64,000 nt of DNA, from contig JAFEMH010003617.1 in the NCBI GenBank assembly GCA_022495995.1, positions 161,501 to 225,500 of the forward strand. The letters are read 5' to 3'. Below the pieces are notes generated by a model, which saw only the letters and a program-made list of their open reading frames with translations, did no database searches and was not told the origin of the DNA. Shown piece after piece: positions 46,079 to 57,561 of the stretch (position 1 is its first letter; the number at the start of each line of letters is the position of its first letter). The stretch comes from Adenophora triphylla var. japonica (lineage: Eukaryota > Streptophyta > Magnoliopsida > Asterales > Campanulaceae). A program made the position numbers and the translations under genes.

Positions 46079-48700
46079 ATGGATCCGGAGGGGAATCCGA
46101 TACCAAGGCAAGCAAGGAGGAACATCTCCGAGGCCGCTCGGAGGAGAAGGAAGGAGCTTGTCCGTACGGAGAGGAAGTATGACTTCCTTACACCTCCATC
46201 GGAGCTTTACCCGGGTAGGAGGGAGCACAAATCCACGAATCCTCAATCGGTTGGGGTAAGCATTCTTAATTTGCTCAATTTCGTCAATTTTGATTGGATT
46301 TTAATTGGATTTTGATTGGTTCTAGGGCTTGACTCGAGTTTTAGGAATTTCTCGAATTTTTCTAGGATTTTTGGTGATGATTTTGAAATCTTAATGATTA
46401 ACCTATGAGGCTAAGAAGATGAAAGAACATGCATGTGCAATTTATTTGACAAAAATAATGAGAATGACTCACTTTTTTTTTCGAAAATAAAAGTAAGAGG
46501 GGTAATTGTCTAAGAGGTGACGGAGTTCTTGCATGTGCTAGAACTAGGTCATAGATGAGAAAACGGGATTTTGGACGATGAAAAGGATTCACGCATGCCA
46601 TTTTTTTGAGAAAAAGTTAATGCTTATGTGCAAATAATTTTGAAAATTGTGATTTTGCGCTTAGGATAGCAATATGCTTGACACGATGTGTTTCAAGTGA
46701 TGAAAGACACGTTTTTCACGCAAAGGATGCTAGAAAGATTTTATTGGATGCTTTTCTTTTGAAAGTATGTGCACTTTTGAATATATGCATGCTTTTGAAA
46801 TGAGATGAAGGACTGACACATTTCTTTTGCTGTGCTTGTCTACAGGAGAACAAGTCTAGGGGGCCTTCCGAGATTGCAGTCAGGCTATGGCAGAGGATGC
46901 CTGATTTTGAGAAGAATGGGGCGAACCCTAAGCAGCTGGTGAGGGCTACCGGCTTGGATATGTTTATTGAGGCTATTGGCAGAGGTATTCACATTACCTC
47001 GAAGAGCAAGGGCTTGGTCCAGGCCCTATCTGAGTTCTGGTGGGACACCACCCACAGCTTTCACCTTAGCTGGGGGGAGCTTACGGTGACTCCGGCCGAT
47101 TTCACTGCTATCACGGGCTTACAGTTCACCGGGAGGCCTGTGACTTGGAGGGACCATATCACGGCGGAGGAGTTCAGGGCTTTGGTCGGGTTTGAGCTTA
47201 TTCCCAAGGGGCTCGGAATGGAGACGAGGAACGTCGAGGTGGCAGTCCAGAACTGCATGCGGGATTTTGCTGCTAGTGAGGTGACTGCACACCAGCTTGC
47301 TAGAGCCTTTTTGTGGTTGATGCTGTCAGTCACCATCTTTGCCAATTCTGGGACACTGGCTATGACTTGCCTCCTCGATTCTCTGGAGGATGTGGATGGG
47401 ATTGGGACGGTCTCATGGGGTGAGGCCGGATTGGCGGAGCTATACTTCTCCCTGGATCTGTACAGCCGGAATAAGGCTGCCTCCATGGATTGTTTCTCCT
47501 TTGCTCTTGAGGTAGTCTCACTTTCCTTTCTCTTTTACTTTCTGTCTTTGAGACTTTTTATGAGAGAAAATAACCTTTTTGATGTTTTGAACATGCAGGT
47601 CTGGTTTTGTGAGGTGATCAGGTTCTTTCCGTGGAACCAACGGAGCGATGCTACCATCTTTCCCGCTATGGTCCGGGAGGGGATGCGAGAGATAAGTTCA
47701 CCGGAAGACCCGGATCACCTTTGATTACAAGATGGTGAGGCCGCTTATCAACAGAGATGGGCACGACGGGGTGGACTTTTATCCTTGGGGGAGGTACCCA
47801 GAGATTCTGCTAGGAGAGGCCGTGGAGGTGACGAGGCAGAGGCGGTGGTTGGTCGGGCTGACATGTGATGTCATCTATCTGGGGGATCGATTTTCTAGGC
47901 AGCATGGCCATATCCCTCCACTGGATGCTATTACCCCTCATGATCCTCCAGCACGGATGCTGCAGCCCAGGGATTGGTCGGCGGACGATATATATAGATA
48001 TCAGGCAGGCGTGGCCGCCGAGGAGTATTTTGATATGGATACCCCATATGCTGTGTTTGTGGAGCAGCGACTGAGGACACCACAGAAGCTAGTGAAGCTA
48101 GCTGTCACTCAGGGATATGGGGAGGCCGAGCCTTCTGATCCGCCGATGCCTCCTGCTCACCTTTCTTACGTGGTGAACGGGGTACCGAGGAGGTTTAGGA
48201 TACCTGTCCCCGACACTAGGGAGCCCCAGTATACTCTGCCGCCGGACAGCACTGTAAGTACACTTTTAGGGTCTTTTCCCTTCTCTTTCAGATTTCTTTG
48301 CTTTTTTGCAATTCTGAGATTTTTATGAGATTTTCTTTTATTTTTTTCTCAGGTTCCGGCTCGGACTTATGACAGCTTGGTCAGGCAGAATAGGGGCTGG
48401 AAGGACGTGTGCCGGTCCCTTCTGAGGAAGCTGGCCTGCACTTCAAAGGCGGCAGCGAACGTGCAGGAGCCCGGGCGCAAGAGAAGGCACGTCGGGAGCA
48501 CGGCATCCACCTCATCGGCTTCAGAGTACTCTTCTAGCGCCGTGCCTCGGGGACGGGGACCCAATGCTGGCATCCTGGAGCAATTGGCTGAGTACGAGCA
48601 CGAGAATGTCCATTTATCTGACATGAGTGACACAGAGGACTTGATGAGGGAGGCTAGCGTCTATGAGCTGAGTAGCGATGAGGAAGGATCGGAGGCCTAG
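46079..48700 (+). pseudogene. aORF1 of E1: plant mobile domain protein, frame broken in exon 3
   Basis: Exons 46079-46255, 46846-47511, 47599-48253 and 48353-48700, same splice sites as in E2. Exon 2 is fully open and shows the best PMD: EFWWDTTHSFHLSWGELTV, ITGLQFTGRPVTWRD, AFLWLMLSVTIFANSG, SWGEAGLAELYFSLD. In exon 3 three small deletions (2, 2 and 1 bases, about 47673-47708) shift the frame. It then continues correctly from about 47732 (LINRDGHDGVDFYPWGRY) to the exon end. Exon 4 is intact with the RKRRHVG patch and acidic tail. Intron 2 is 87 nt with no stop, so a reading frame runs straight through it; that is coincidence of length rather than evidence against the intron. Confidence 0.83.
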
Positions 48701-49052
48701 GAGGTCTCTAGAATTGATTTAGGAAGAAAAACAAACAATGAACAAGTTTTATGCACATTTTGTTTATTTTTTGCTTTATTTGGGCGCCGATGGGGCGAAA
48801 ATAATGTACTACTGTTTTATTTGCTTTTCTATTTTATGCTTTATTAATTTGCATATTACTTGAGCCTCGGGGCAGTTTTTTGCTTGGAATTGGGGCTGAA
48901 ACTGGGCCAAAATGATATATAATGATATATAATTGTATGGATGGTCTTTGGACATGTTTTTATACAGGTTTTGGTTGGAAAAGTGGGGTGAAAAACTCCC
49001 TTTGGACAGCAACTTGGTTGCTGCAGATTGTCTCTTACATCAGGCAAATGAA

Positions 49053-49133
49053 GCCGTGCGGTCTGGTCTCTGGAGCAAATGAAGCCGTGCGGCTCACAGT
49101 TCTGTCTGGACTGGTTATTTTTAGAATAAAACC
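49053..49133 (+). promoter_or_regulatory. aORF2 promoter of E1
   Basis: GCCGTGCGGT (49053-49062) and GCCGTGCGGC (49084-49093), 31 bp apart. GAATAAAACC follows at 49124-49133, 30 bp on. ATG at 49232. Confidence 0.58.
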
Positions 49134-49231
49134 AAGGCTTGGCCATTTCATTTCATTTTCAACCTAGACTTATCCCAACTGTTCCCAGAGCACATATAGG
49201 ACCTAAAGACACCACCTTTGATCATTTTACA

Positions 49232-50734
49232 ATGGAGAAGCCCGCTAGATTGCAAAGGGGGAAGAGAGACCGTTTTCTGTCCGATCTTCAGTCTTGGGTG
49301 AGATACAACTTTCAATCTCACAAGGGATTGTTTGATTCTACCTTCAATATCAAATCTTTATGGCATTTGAGGGATCTCCCGCCCGATTGGGACCTTTTGA
49401 GAGCAGCAGCAAGGTTTTGGGACGTCCGGAGACACGTTTACTGCTTTTCTTACAATGAGATTGTCCCAACGCATGAAGACTTCCGAGCCTTGATTGGGGG
49501 TCCAGAAATTGAGGCTATATCGATTCCTTTGATCGAAGACGTGCCGGTGACGGCAAAGCTTGCATCTTTTCTGCAGATTTCTCTAGGAGAGGCTGAGAGG
49601 ATGATGATTGCTCCGGACAGGATTGACCTTTCTGACATCCCGGGCAGGTTTGGGTCTCCGGATATGGCTACGACCATGGTGGCTATGGATGCCTTTATCC
49701 TCTGCGTATTTTCGGCTCTGTTCACTGCTGAGTCTGTGGGGATCTGTCATGGCGGTCTCTTGGACATGGTCAGAGATTGCGGGGGCCGGGAAGGACATTG
49801 TCCCACGGTTTTGGGTGAGACCCTTCATGGCATCGATAGGATGGCTAGAGGAGACCGTTTCATGAGGTGCAGGAGTCAGGCTGTGCTGACTTTATGGCTG
49901 CAGGAGAGGCTCGGGGCTTTGCCAGGGGCTTTGCCGACTCAGTGCCCTTGGGTGATTTCTCGGAGAGGTTTGCCTAGGCAGCAGGGCCAGGGTGATTGGG
50001 AGCTGATGATGGCTAGGCTATCCACTTCAGACATTCGCTGGTGGGTACCTCACTGGAGGTTGCAGACCAGGAGGATATTTCAAGAGTCCTATATAGTGAG
50101 GGTTCCGTGGTTCCGCCGGTCATCCTTCTACATACCCTGCTTGGTGTCCAGGCAGTTCGGGGCCTTACAGGAGCCGTTGGGCGATTGGGAGGACATCCGT
50201 ACCATGGAGGTGGTGCCATTAGCTATGAGGGATCCAACCAGCTTCTCATTCTTCTCGAGGGCTTGGACATACAATGCTTTCCCGCCCAGGGCTGTCTTTA
50301 GGAGCAGGAAGAGTACCATCTTGACCACTGTCTTCTTGGACTGGTACGAGAGAGAGATGGGAGCGACTCAGGTCATCTTGGGAGAGAGACGTCAGACTTT
50401 ATTGGGAGCTGACTGCGACTCGAGTAGGACTCTAAGGGAGACTGAAGCTAAGGCGAGTCGCCATAACCAGTCGGGTGACCTTATTAAAGATATGGAGGCT
50501 CGGTACAAGAGGCTTTCTGAAGTTGCTCCCTTAACTGAGGCTCAGAGGGAGGAAGTGCGGACTCGTGCCCGAGTAGAGAGGGCACTTATTGACACAGGTT
50601 TGATGGAGGCTCCAGTGAGGATACCGGAGATCGGGATGAAGGAGACCGACATCATAGAGAAGAAGAGAAAGAAAACTCGACGGGGTCGAGGTAAAGGGAA
50701 GAAAACCAAAGAAGACTCAGCGAATGACAACTGA
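49232..50734 (+). CDS. aORF2 of E1: intact DUF7745-like antisense protein (500 aa)
   Basis: Open from the shared ATG to the stop after DSANDN. It aligns with E2 aORF2 along its whole length, including DLPPDWDLLRAAARFWDV, NEIVPTHEDFRALIGGP, GETLHGIDRMARGD, the SDIRWWVPHWRLQ half and the basic tail KKRKKTRRGRGKGKK. Two differences stand out. A four-residue duplication (GALPGALP, about 49915-49935) is shared in part with E0. A pair of compensating 1-base changes at about 49786-49815 turns the CRAGKDIVPLV-type segment into CGGREGHCPTV while restoring the frame. It lies downstream of aORF1 and converges on pol. Function unknown. Confidence 0.85.
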   Translation: MEKPARLQRGKRDRFLSDLQSWVRYNFQSHKGLFDSTFNIKSLWHLRDLPPDWDLLRAAARFWDVRRHVYCFSYNEIVPTHEDFRALIGGPEIEAISIPLIEDVPVTAKLASFLQISLGEAERMMIAPDRIDLSDIPGRFGSPDMATTMVAMDAFILCVFSALFTAESVGICHGGLLDMVRDCGGREGHCPTVLGETLHGIDRMARGDRFMRCRSQAVLTLWLQERLGALPGALPTQCPWVISRRGLPRQQGQGDWELMMARLSTSDIRWWVPHWRLQTRRIFQESYIVRVPWFRRSSFYIPCLVSRQFGALQEPLGDWEDIRTMEVVPLAMRDPTSFSFFSRAWTYNAFPPRAVFRSRKSTILTTVFLDWYEREMGATQVILGERRQTLLGADCDSSRTLRETEAKASRHNQSGDLIKDMEARYKRLSEVAPLTEAQREEVRTRARVERALIDTGLMEAPVRIPEIGMKETDIIEKKRKKTRRGRGKGKKTKEDSANDN

Positions 50735-51318
50735 CAGATCTTTTCTTAGGATTCCCTTATTGCCATTTTGCAAACACAGTAGTTTATTAGGCATTTTATT
50801 GTATTTTAGATCTTTGTAGCAGGTTAGCAGAGTCAAGAGTAGACCGTGCTTGAACTCATCAAGGAGTTTTTAACTTGTAATGAACAAGAGATATTATCTT
50901 AGAAATTAATCAAGACATAATTTCATGGAAACTTCAAATGTCTTATTGAGTAGGACCCGTTTTATGAAAACTTGAATATCCTTTATTATTGTTTAGGACG
51001 CATCTCAAGGAAACTTAATCGCCCTTTTTATTGTTTAGATCGAACCATAAATGGCTGCCTACGTTCCCCTTTTACAAGAAAGACTAAGGGGCTCAGGTCT
51101 TCGTAGTTCATTCTGGTGAACTCTTTTTTTTTTATGTGCAGCCCTGTTTTTTGCCTAGACCGCCCTTATTGGGGTTTTCAGCCTAGCTGGACATTACTCT
51201 TTTGCACTAAAATTTTTTTTCTTTCTTTTATGTGCAACCCTGTTTTTTGCCTAGACCGCCCTTTTTGGATTTTCAGCCTAGCTAGGTATTACTCTTTTGC
51301 ACTAAGATTTTTTTTTTT
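50735..51318. repeat. Convergent 3' region of E1 aORF2 and pol
   Basis: The TTTTTTGCCTAGACCGCC block occurs twice (about 51136-51215 and 51229-51308), about 93 bp apart. Upstream is a non-coding aORF2 3' flank. Confidence 0.6.
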
Positions 51319-54300
51319 TTAGACATAGTACCTTCGGAGCTTATCACCGTTGACTGGGTGGACAAAGGGATTGCAGTCCAGGTCTGCAAGTTTCATGGCT
51401 CCTCCCGATAGTATCTTCTGCACCACATACGGGCCGATCCAAACGGGTTCCCATTTTCCCAGGGGGTTGTCTCTGGTAGGGGGCTTCACTTTCATCACTA
51501 AGTCACCCTCTTTGATGTCCCTAGCCTTGACCTTTTTGTTAAATGCTCTGGCCATTCGCCTCTGGTAGGCTCGGGTGTGTTCCATGGCCTTTAGTCTTCT
51601 TTCGTCGAGCAGGGCCAACTCATCATGCCGGCTACGTAGCCATTCTACTTCGTTTACACTGTTTTCCAGGAGGACCCTTAATGACGGGATTTCCAACTCC
51701 ACTGGTAACACTGCTTCCATCCCGTAGGTTAGGGCAAAAGGAGTTTCTCCTGTGGCTGTTCTGACAGACGTCCTGTAGCCCCAGAGTGCTAGGTGCAGCT
51801 TTTCGGGCCAGTCACGACCACGGGTGGCCATTTTCCGGATAATCCGTTCGAGCGTCTTATTAGCAGCTTCCACGGCTCCGTTAGTCTGAGGTCTGTATGG
51901 GGATGACTTGTGGCGAGTGATTCTGAATTCTCGACAAAGAACCTATCGCAGTCTCCTTCAAAGTGCGACCCATTATCAGAAATGATTTCGTTGGGCACCC
52001 CATATCTACACATTATGTTTTCCTTGATAAACTGGGCCACCCTCTTGGAAGTGAGGACCTTGTAGGACTTGGCCTCTACCCACTTGGTGAAGTAGTCGAC
52101 GGCTACTAACACAAATTCATGCCCATTGCTTCCGCCGGCTATCTTCCCTATCACGTCAATACCCCAAGTTGCAAACGGCCAAGGAGTCGTCATGCAAGCA
52201 TGTGTCATGAGGCGGGAGATGGTTGAGGTTGGCAAACCGTTGGCATTTGTCGCCCGCTCGGACATGCTGGACACAGTCTGTCTCCATGGAAATCCAGTAG
52301 TAACCCATTCTGAGGATCACTTGAATTAGGGCTCTAGCATTCATATGAGGACCGCAGGGACCATTGTGGACTTCAGTCATCAACTCTTTAGCCCTTTCTT
52401 GAGTGACGCATAAGAGGAGTGGTCCATGGTACCGTTTCTTGTACAGGTTGCCTCCTAGAATGACATAATGAGAGGCCAACCTTTTCAGGGCTTGCAAGCT
52501 CTTGGCTTTGACACCTTCTTTCGGTCTGCCTTCTTCATCTCTGAAAGCTGACTCTCCATCTTTGAGGAACTGGTAAATTTGATTGTACCAGGGTTCCTTG
52601 ATAGGCTCAGTCCCAAGTCTACTTCACAAATGTAAGGCCGGGGCTTCTCTTCTACCCACTTTGAAGGGTTTTATGGCTTTTCCTGGGGATCTCTACCAAG
52701 GAGGCTAGAGTAGCTAGGGCATCTCGCAACTGTTCTTTTCCTTGGCAAGTAGTGGAAAGTCACTTCTCCGAACCGTCCCAAATAACTCCTCCATATGGGC
52801 ATGATACCGCCGAAGATTAGGGTCGACAGCCTTCCATTTGTTGGAGACCTGGTTGATGATCGTGGCCGAGTCTCCATAAACTTTGAGCTCCTTGACATTC
52901 CTCTCTAGGGCGGCTTCTAAACCAAAGAATGCAAAGCTTCGTACTCGGCAACATTGTTCGTGGCAGGAAGTTTAACTTAAGGGCTATGGGAGTGTGCTCA
53001 TCTTTCGGATCGACCAAAGTAGCATCCCTATGCCATTTCCTCTTTTGTTAGCGGCTCCATCAAAGAATAGCCGCCATCGGCTTTCGGGCTCGATCGCGAA
53101 GATCCCTTCATCGTGGAATTGGGGTTCGTGCCCGCGGTCCTCATTACTCGGGGAAGTTCGCCAGTGGTCCGACAATGCTTGACCCTTGATGTCCTTTACG
53201 GTCACATAGTTGATGTCGTACTCGCTAAGAAGAAGGACCACTTTGCTAGACGCATCGAAAGGGAAGGTTTATCAAAGATGTACTTGATGGGGTCCATTTT
53301 TGAGACCAAATTCACAGGTGGGCTTGCATATAATGCTTCAAAAGCCACCGACTACCCGCACTTCGATCTGCACAAGTCTTTTCACATGCCGAGTAATTGA
53401 GCTCACTTCCCGTAGCTTCCGGCCGACAAAGTAAATGGCATTCTCTACCCGAGAGTATTTCTTCTCCCGAGCAAGCATAGCCCCAACCGCCGTATCGTTG
53501 ACAAAGTGAGATAGAGCGGAATAGGTTTCTCGCCTATGTGGGGGCATAGTAATCGAGGATGTACTAAGTATGATTTGATCTCGGTCAAAGGCATTCGGCA
53601 TTCTTCGGTCCACTCGTATCTACATTCTTCTTCATGAGCTTGAAGATGGGCTCGCACATAGTGGTCAACCGGTTGACGAAACGGCCGATGTACTCAGCTT
53701 TGGCCATAAAGCTCTTGACTTCGCCCGGGTTTGAGGTGGCCTCATGTCCATAATGGCTTTGATCTTTCTGGGGTCGACTTCGATACCTCGCTCCGTGACC
53801 ATATACCCAAGCACTTTTCCCTTGTCACTCCGAAGGTGCATTTAGCAGGGTTTAGTCTCATGGAATGTTGCCTCAGCCTTTCAAAGAACTTTCGCAGGTC
53901 AACAAAGTGTTGCCCATCCTCGCCTTTGGAGTGGATTATCATGTCGTCTACGTAGACCTCAATCTACTTGTGGATCATGTCATGAAAAAGCGCGGTCGCT
54001 GCCCTTTGATAAGTAGCCCCGGCGTTCTTGAGCCCAAATGGCATTATTGTATAGCAAGAAGTTCCCCACGGTGTGGTGAAGGCCGTCTTTTCTTGGTCTT
54101 CTTCGGCCATCTTGATCCGGTTGTAGCCTCGCAAAGCCATCAACGAAGGATTTGACTTCGTAGTTGGCAAAGTGGAGTCCACCAGATGTCTATGTTTGGT
54201 AAGGGGTAATCGTCTTTGGGCCGGCCTTGTTCGCATCCCGGAAATCTACACAAAGCGCCGCACCTTCCCATTGGCCTTGGTGACGGTCACAATATTGGAC

Positions 54301-54904
54301 AACCATGTCGGATATTCGACGACTCGATGAATCCTACCCGCAGTAGCTTCTCAATTTCTTCTTTGACCTTAGAGACCACTCGGCTTGATTTTTCTCGCTC
54401 GTTTACCGGCTTAGCATCTCGGTGCTAGAGGGATTCTCGTGCTCCACTATTGAACCGTCTAGCCCCGGCATATCCTTGTACGACCACGCAAAGACGTCCA
54501 TGTATTCTCTCGAGCGCATTAACCCGTCTCCGTTCAACCCCCGGAAGAAGCTTCCAATCTCGTGTCTCTTTAGGTTCCTCGACAAGCACCCAAGTTAACA
54601 CTTGTCAAAACCTCCTCGGCACTTGGGCCCGGTTTTCCTCTTTTTCGTAACCCGCTTAAAGATTTCTTTAATGTATTGTTCGTTTAGTGTGTTTGCATCT
54701 TGTTCAAATGATTCACTATTAACTCGTTGTTAAGTTTTGAGTTAATTTATCATTTGTTAAGTTGGCAATAAGGGGATAATCGTAAAGATCCGTCATTTCA
54801 TTTAAAGCAAGAGGAAAGATGACATCGATTACATATTCATAATCCTCGTGCGTGAGGCCTTTGGATGACTCGTAGGACTCGGAATTCAAAGATTCCCGAC
54901 TCAC
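51319..54904 (-). pseudogene. pol: Pol of E1, frameshifted
   Basis: Minus-strand pieces: N-terminus (54904-54719), RT (about 54240-53740, with FGLKNAGATYQ and a split VDDM region), RNase H (53613-53338), second RNase H (53241-52820; RLFFDGAANKRGNG keeps the first catalytic Asp), integrase zinc and core (52497-51789: EVHNGPCGPHMN, WGIDVIGK, ISDNGSHFEGD) and an open C-terminal 184 residues (51873-51319). These last include GETPFALTYGMEAV and GKWEPVWIGPYVV. Several frame changes, one between the second Asp and the Glu of the DDE triad, make it inactive. No protease domain seen. Confidence 0.85.
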
Positions 54905-54980
54905 CGACTCTTGACCCTACTGACTCTGGACCCTATACTACTTATTGACTCGAAGTGTTTGACGCGGGTTGGACTGGGGT

Positions 54981-55766
54981 TCACTCTTTCCTACCGTTGC
55001 CCTGGGGAGTAGCAGCCTTGTCAGCATTCTTCAGAAAGTTGGAGACTTCAAATTGATCAAAAACTTGTCGGAAATCATTGGTAGGCCTGTACCTCGGAAA
55101 GATGGTGAGAGGAGCTAGAGTAGCTTGATGCAATCTCTCGGCGAGCTCGTCCGTGACAACTGGACTCATTGACTGAAGAGTCTGACTCATCCTATCAACG
55201 CACTGCTGATAACTCATTTTCTCTTTACTGATCTTGGACACTACGACCTTGTCAGTATAGCCAACTGGAGGGTTGGCCTGGATAATGCTGATGAAGTCTT
55301 CTTCAGAAGGGATCTTGATTCTTCCTTGATTGGCTACGTATTCTATGGGTTTCCTGTATTCTGCTTCTAGATCTGCTAGCTTCTCATTGAACTTTATGAT
55401 GGCAACGAATTCAGAATTCTCTGCTTCAAGAGGGTCACTGATCATGTAGGATGTCAGCCGGACTGTGCTTTGAATGACGGGTTCCTTGGCGGGCTCCTTG
55501 GCATAACTGACGTAGTAGTCAAACTTGCCTGAAGGCTCCCCTAGAGTTCCCACGCTCTTGTCCCCGGCTTCATGCCTTTCCTTTAATTTCTGCTGCGTGG
55601 ACTTCCTCTTCTTCTTATTCCTTGAAGGAGCGTCTTCATTGATCCATTCTTGATACTCATATTCCAGACAGTCTTCACAATCACATACATCATACCAGAT
55701 GTGGGGCCTGGGCTGGATTGGAATGGCCTCTCCGACTGCTTGGTCATTACCATTGTTGATCACCAT
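54981..55766 (-). CDS. ORF-X of E1: open 261-residue protein of unknown family in the gag position
   Basis: It starts MVINNGNDQAVGEAIPIQ and ends ATPQGNGRKE. An N-terminal CDCEDCLEYEYQEWINED segment is Cys/acid-rich. A KKKRKST basic run follows. The remainder is mixed and probably helical (SEFVAIIKFNEKLADLEAEY, KEKMSYQQCVDRMSQTL). I see no Retrotrans_gag motif, no CCHC knuckle and no D-S/T-G protease motif. It follows the leader directly and precedes the pol N-terminus by about 80 bases in another frame. It could be a replaced or extremely diverged gag, or a separate protein. Confidence 0.6.
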   Translation of the reverse strand: MVINNGNDQAVGEAIPIQPRPHIWYDVCDCEDCLEYEYQEWINEDAPSRNKKKRKSTQQKLKERHEAGDKSVGTLGEPSGKFDYYVSYAKEPAKEPVIQSTVRLTSYMISDPLEAENSEFVAIIKFNEKLADLEAEYRKPIEYVANQGRIKIPSEEDFISIIQANPPVGYTDKVVVSKISKEKMSYQQCVDRMSQTLQSMSPVVTDELAERLHQATLAPLTIFPRYRPTNDFRQVFDQFEVSNFLKNADKAATPQGNGRKE

Positions 55767-55769
55767 GTT

Positions 55770-57539
55770 GGCCGTTTTGACACTGGAAAGCTAAGGCTTG
55801 AAGACTTTAATGGGTTACTTGAGATTTTTTATGCTGACAAACTGCTGTACCGGTGCTCTCACTCACTTCTTTCTTGCTGCAGGAAAGGAATAGGAGAGGT
55901 TTAGACTCGGGGTAGGTGTTTAGGCTGAAGGCTCAAGCAATATGTAAATTAAGAATCTTTCAGTTTACTTAAAACAGTGTCTTTTATTAATTTCTATTTG
56001 GTTGGAAAAGGGGTTCTGCCCTTCTTTTTCGCAACTACTCTAGATCCTGGATCAGTGGGTTTCGTTACTACATCTATAAGCCCCTCGTATTCCACCTGTA
56101 TTTCGACCTCCCAGGGTGGACAGCCCCGGGCGAGGGTCCTATAGGGCACGCGGATCCCACCGACCGAGAGAGAAGAACGCTCCTAATGGGTCTAGCGGGT
56201 CATAGGAACTTTTAACGCACGAGCGATGCGAATTATAGTCAAGGCAATACCGGGAAAGTCTCGTCTTTCAGCCTTAACAGAAATTCGGCAGAATTTCGCT
56301 TGCGCGATTGACGTTTTGACTTTTCGATAATGTCCGAGAAGATAATAGGCAGGGGTCGGGTGGTAAAAGCCGGATGACACAGTGTCACATTGAACTTCGT
56401 TGCATACGCCGTGCGTGAGAAAATCGAAGTCAATACCGGGTCAAGATCTTGCCAATTTTTTTCCTTGTCGGAATTTTGGCAGAGCTTCGCTTGAGCGAAA
56501 GATCTTTTGGATTTTCTTGGCAAGGACTCGGTCTCGACTCTTACGCATTCCGTGCGGGTCAAGGTCAAAGTCAATGTCGGAGTCAAGATTCTACCGATTT
56601 TTTCCTTGTCGGAATTTCGGCAGAGTTTCGCTTGAGCGAAAGATCTTGACTTCCGTTATGAACTAAGGCTTGACCTTTACGGGGATATGCAACTGTGCTA
56701 TATGACACGGACTAGACCAAAAACCAACCAAAAGTCACAGTTTTTTGAAACGTGTGACACAGACTGTGCATTGGTCGACACTGGCTGCCATGGGGAGTTT
56801 GGGGTGATTCCGTGCGCGCCCGGGAGCATCGTAAGGCTGTCCGTGGATCGCAGCTCGAAAAACCACCCCGGGTTTAAAAGGACGTGCGTGCAAAGTGTAC
56901 AGGATATATAAGGTGCGCGTAGTGTGCGGTCTCCTAAAAATGTTCCTTTTTGAGTTAAAACAGAGATTTTCATAAATGTGTTTTAAAGGAATGATTTTTG
57001 GGACGGGGAAAATGCAAATGTATAAGGCACGTAAATTTTTTGGGAGCCCCGCCGCCTTGGAACTGAATAGCCCCAAGCTGCCAGGACTGCCAGATTAACC
57101 TCAATTTTTCCTGGTGGAATTGCCACTGAGGCCGTCCGGTCAGAATCCAAGGATTGAGCCATACGACTGCATGGATCAATTTTCCAGATTCCACTCCTTT
57201 ACTATTTCAGGTTGTTTCCCGAATATTTTAGGCACCTTTTAGCCTTGAGAAGGCTTCCTGTTCAAAGTATGCACAAATCCCAAGATGCAAATGATGCAAT
57301 GCAAGGCAAAGAAAGCAAGCAAAATAAACGGAATCCGCGATGGAAGTCTAACCCGCTCAAAGGGAAAAGCTTTCTTTTACTTTTTTTTTTTTTCGAAAAG
57401 TGATACCGGTACGTGGGATTGTTAAACCACCGTTTATCCCAAGCCCCGGGTTAGGGAGCGATACAGGAAGGTTAAATGGTTTCCACCTATATACCGGGTA
57501 TCGTTTATTTTAAAAATGAAAGCTTTTCTCCTTTGGGAT
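55770..57539 (-). other. E1 leader with palindromic hairpins
   Basis: Copies of the TTCGC-loop-GCGAA hairpin lie at 56486-56499 and 56637-56650, and a damaged one (TTCGCTTGCGCGAT) at 56295-56308. The block 56020-56170 is conserved with EL and E2. No long ORF. Confidence 0.68.
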
Positions 57540-57558
57540 GTCCCCAGCGGAGTCGCCA
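57540..57558 (-). other. Primer-binding site, tRNA-Arg type (E1)
   Basis: Same 19 bases as in E2 and again three bases from the LTR edge. Confidence 0.85.
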
Positions 57559-57561
57559 AAC

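Noticed and set aside
46897..47724. 275-codon continuous ORF in E1 aORF1
   Set aside because: It reads through intron 2 (87 nt, no stop). The GT..AG borders conserved in three copies and the phase-0 exon lengths favour splicing.
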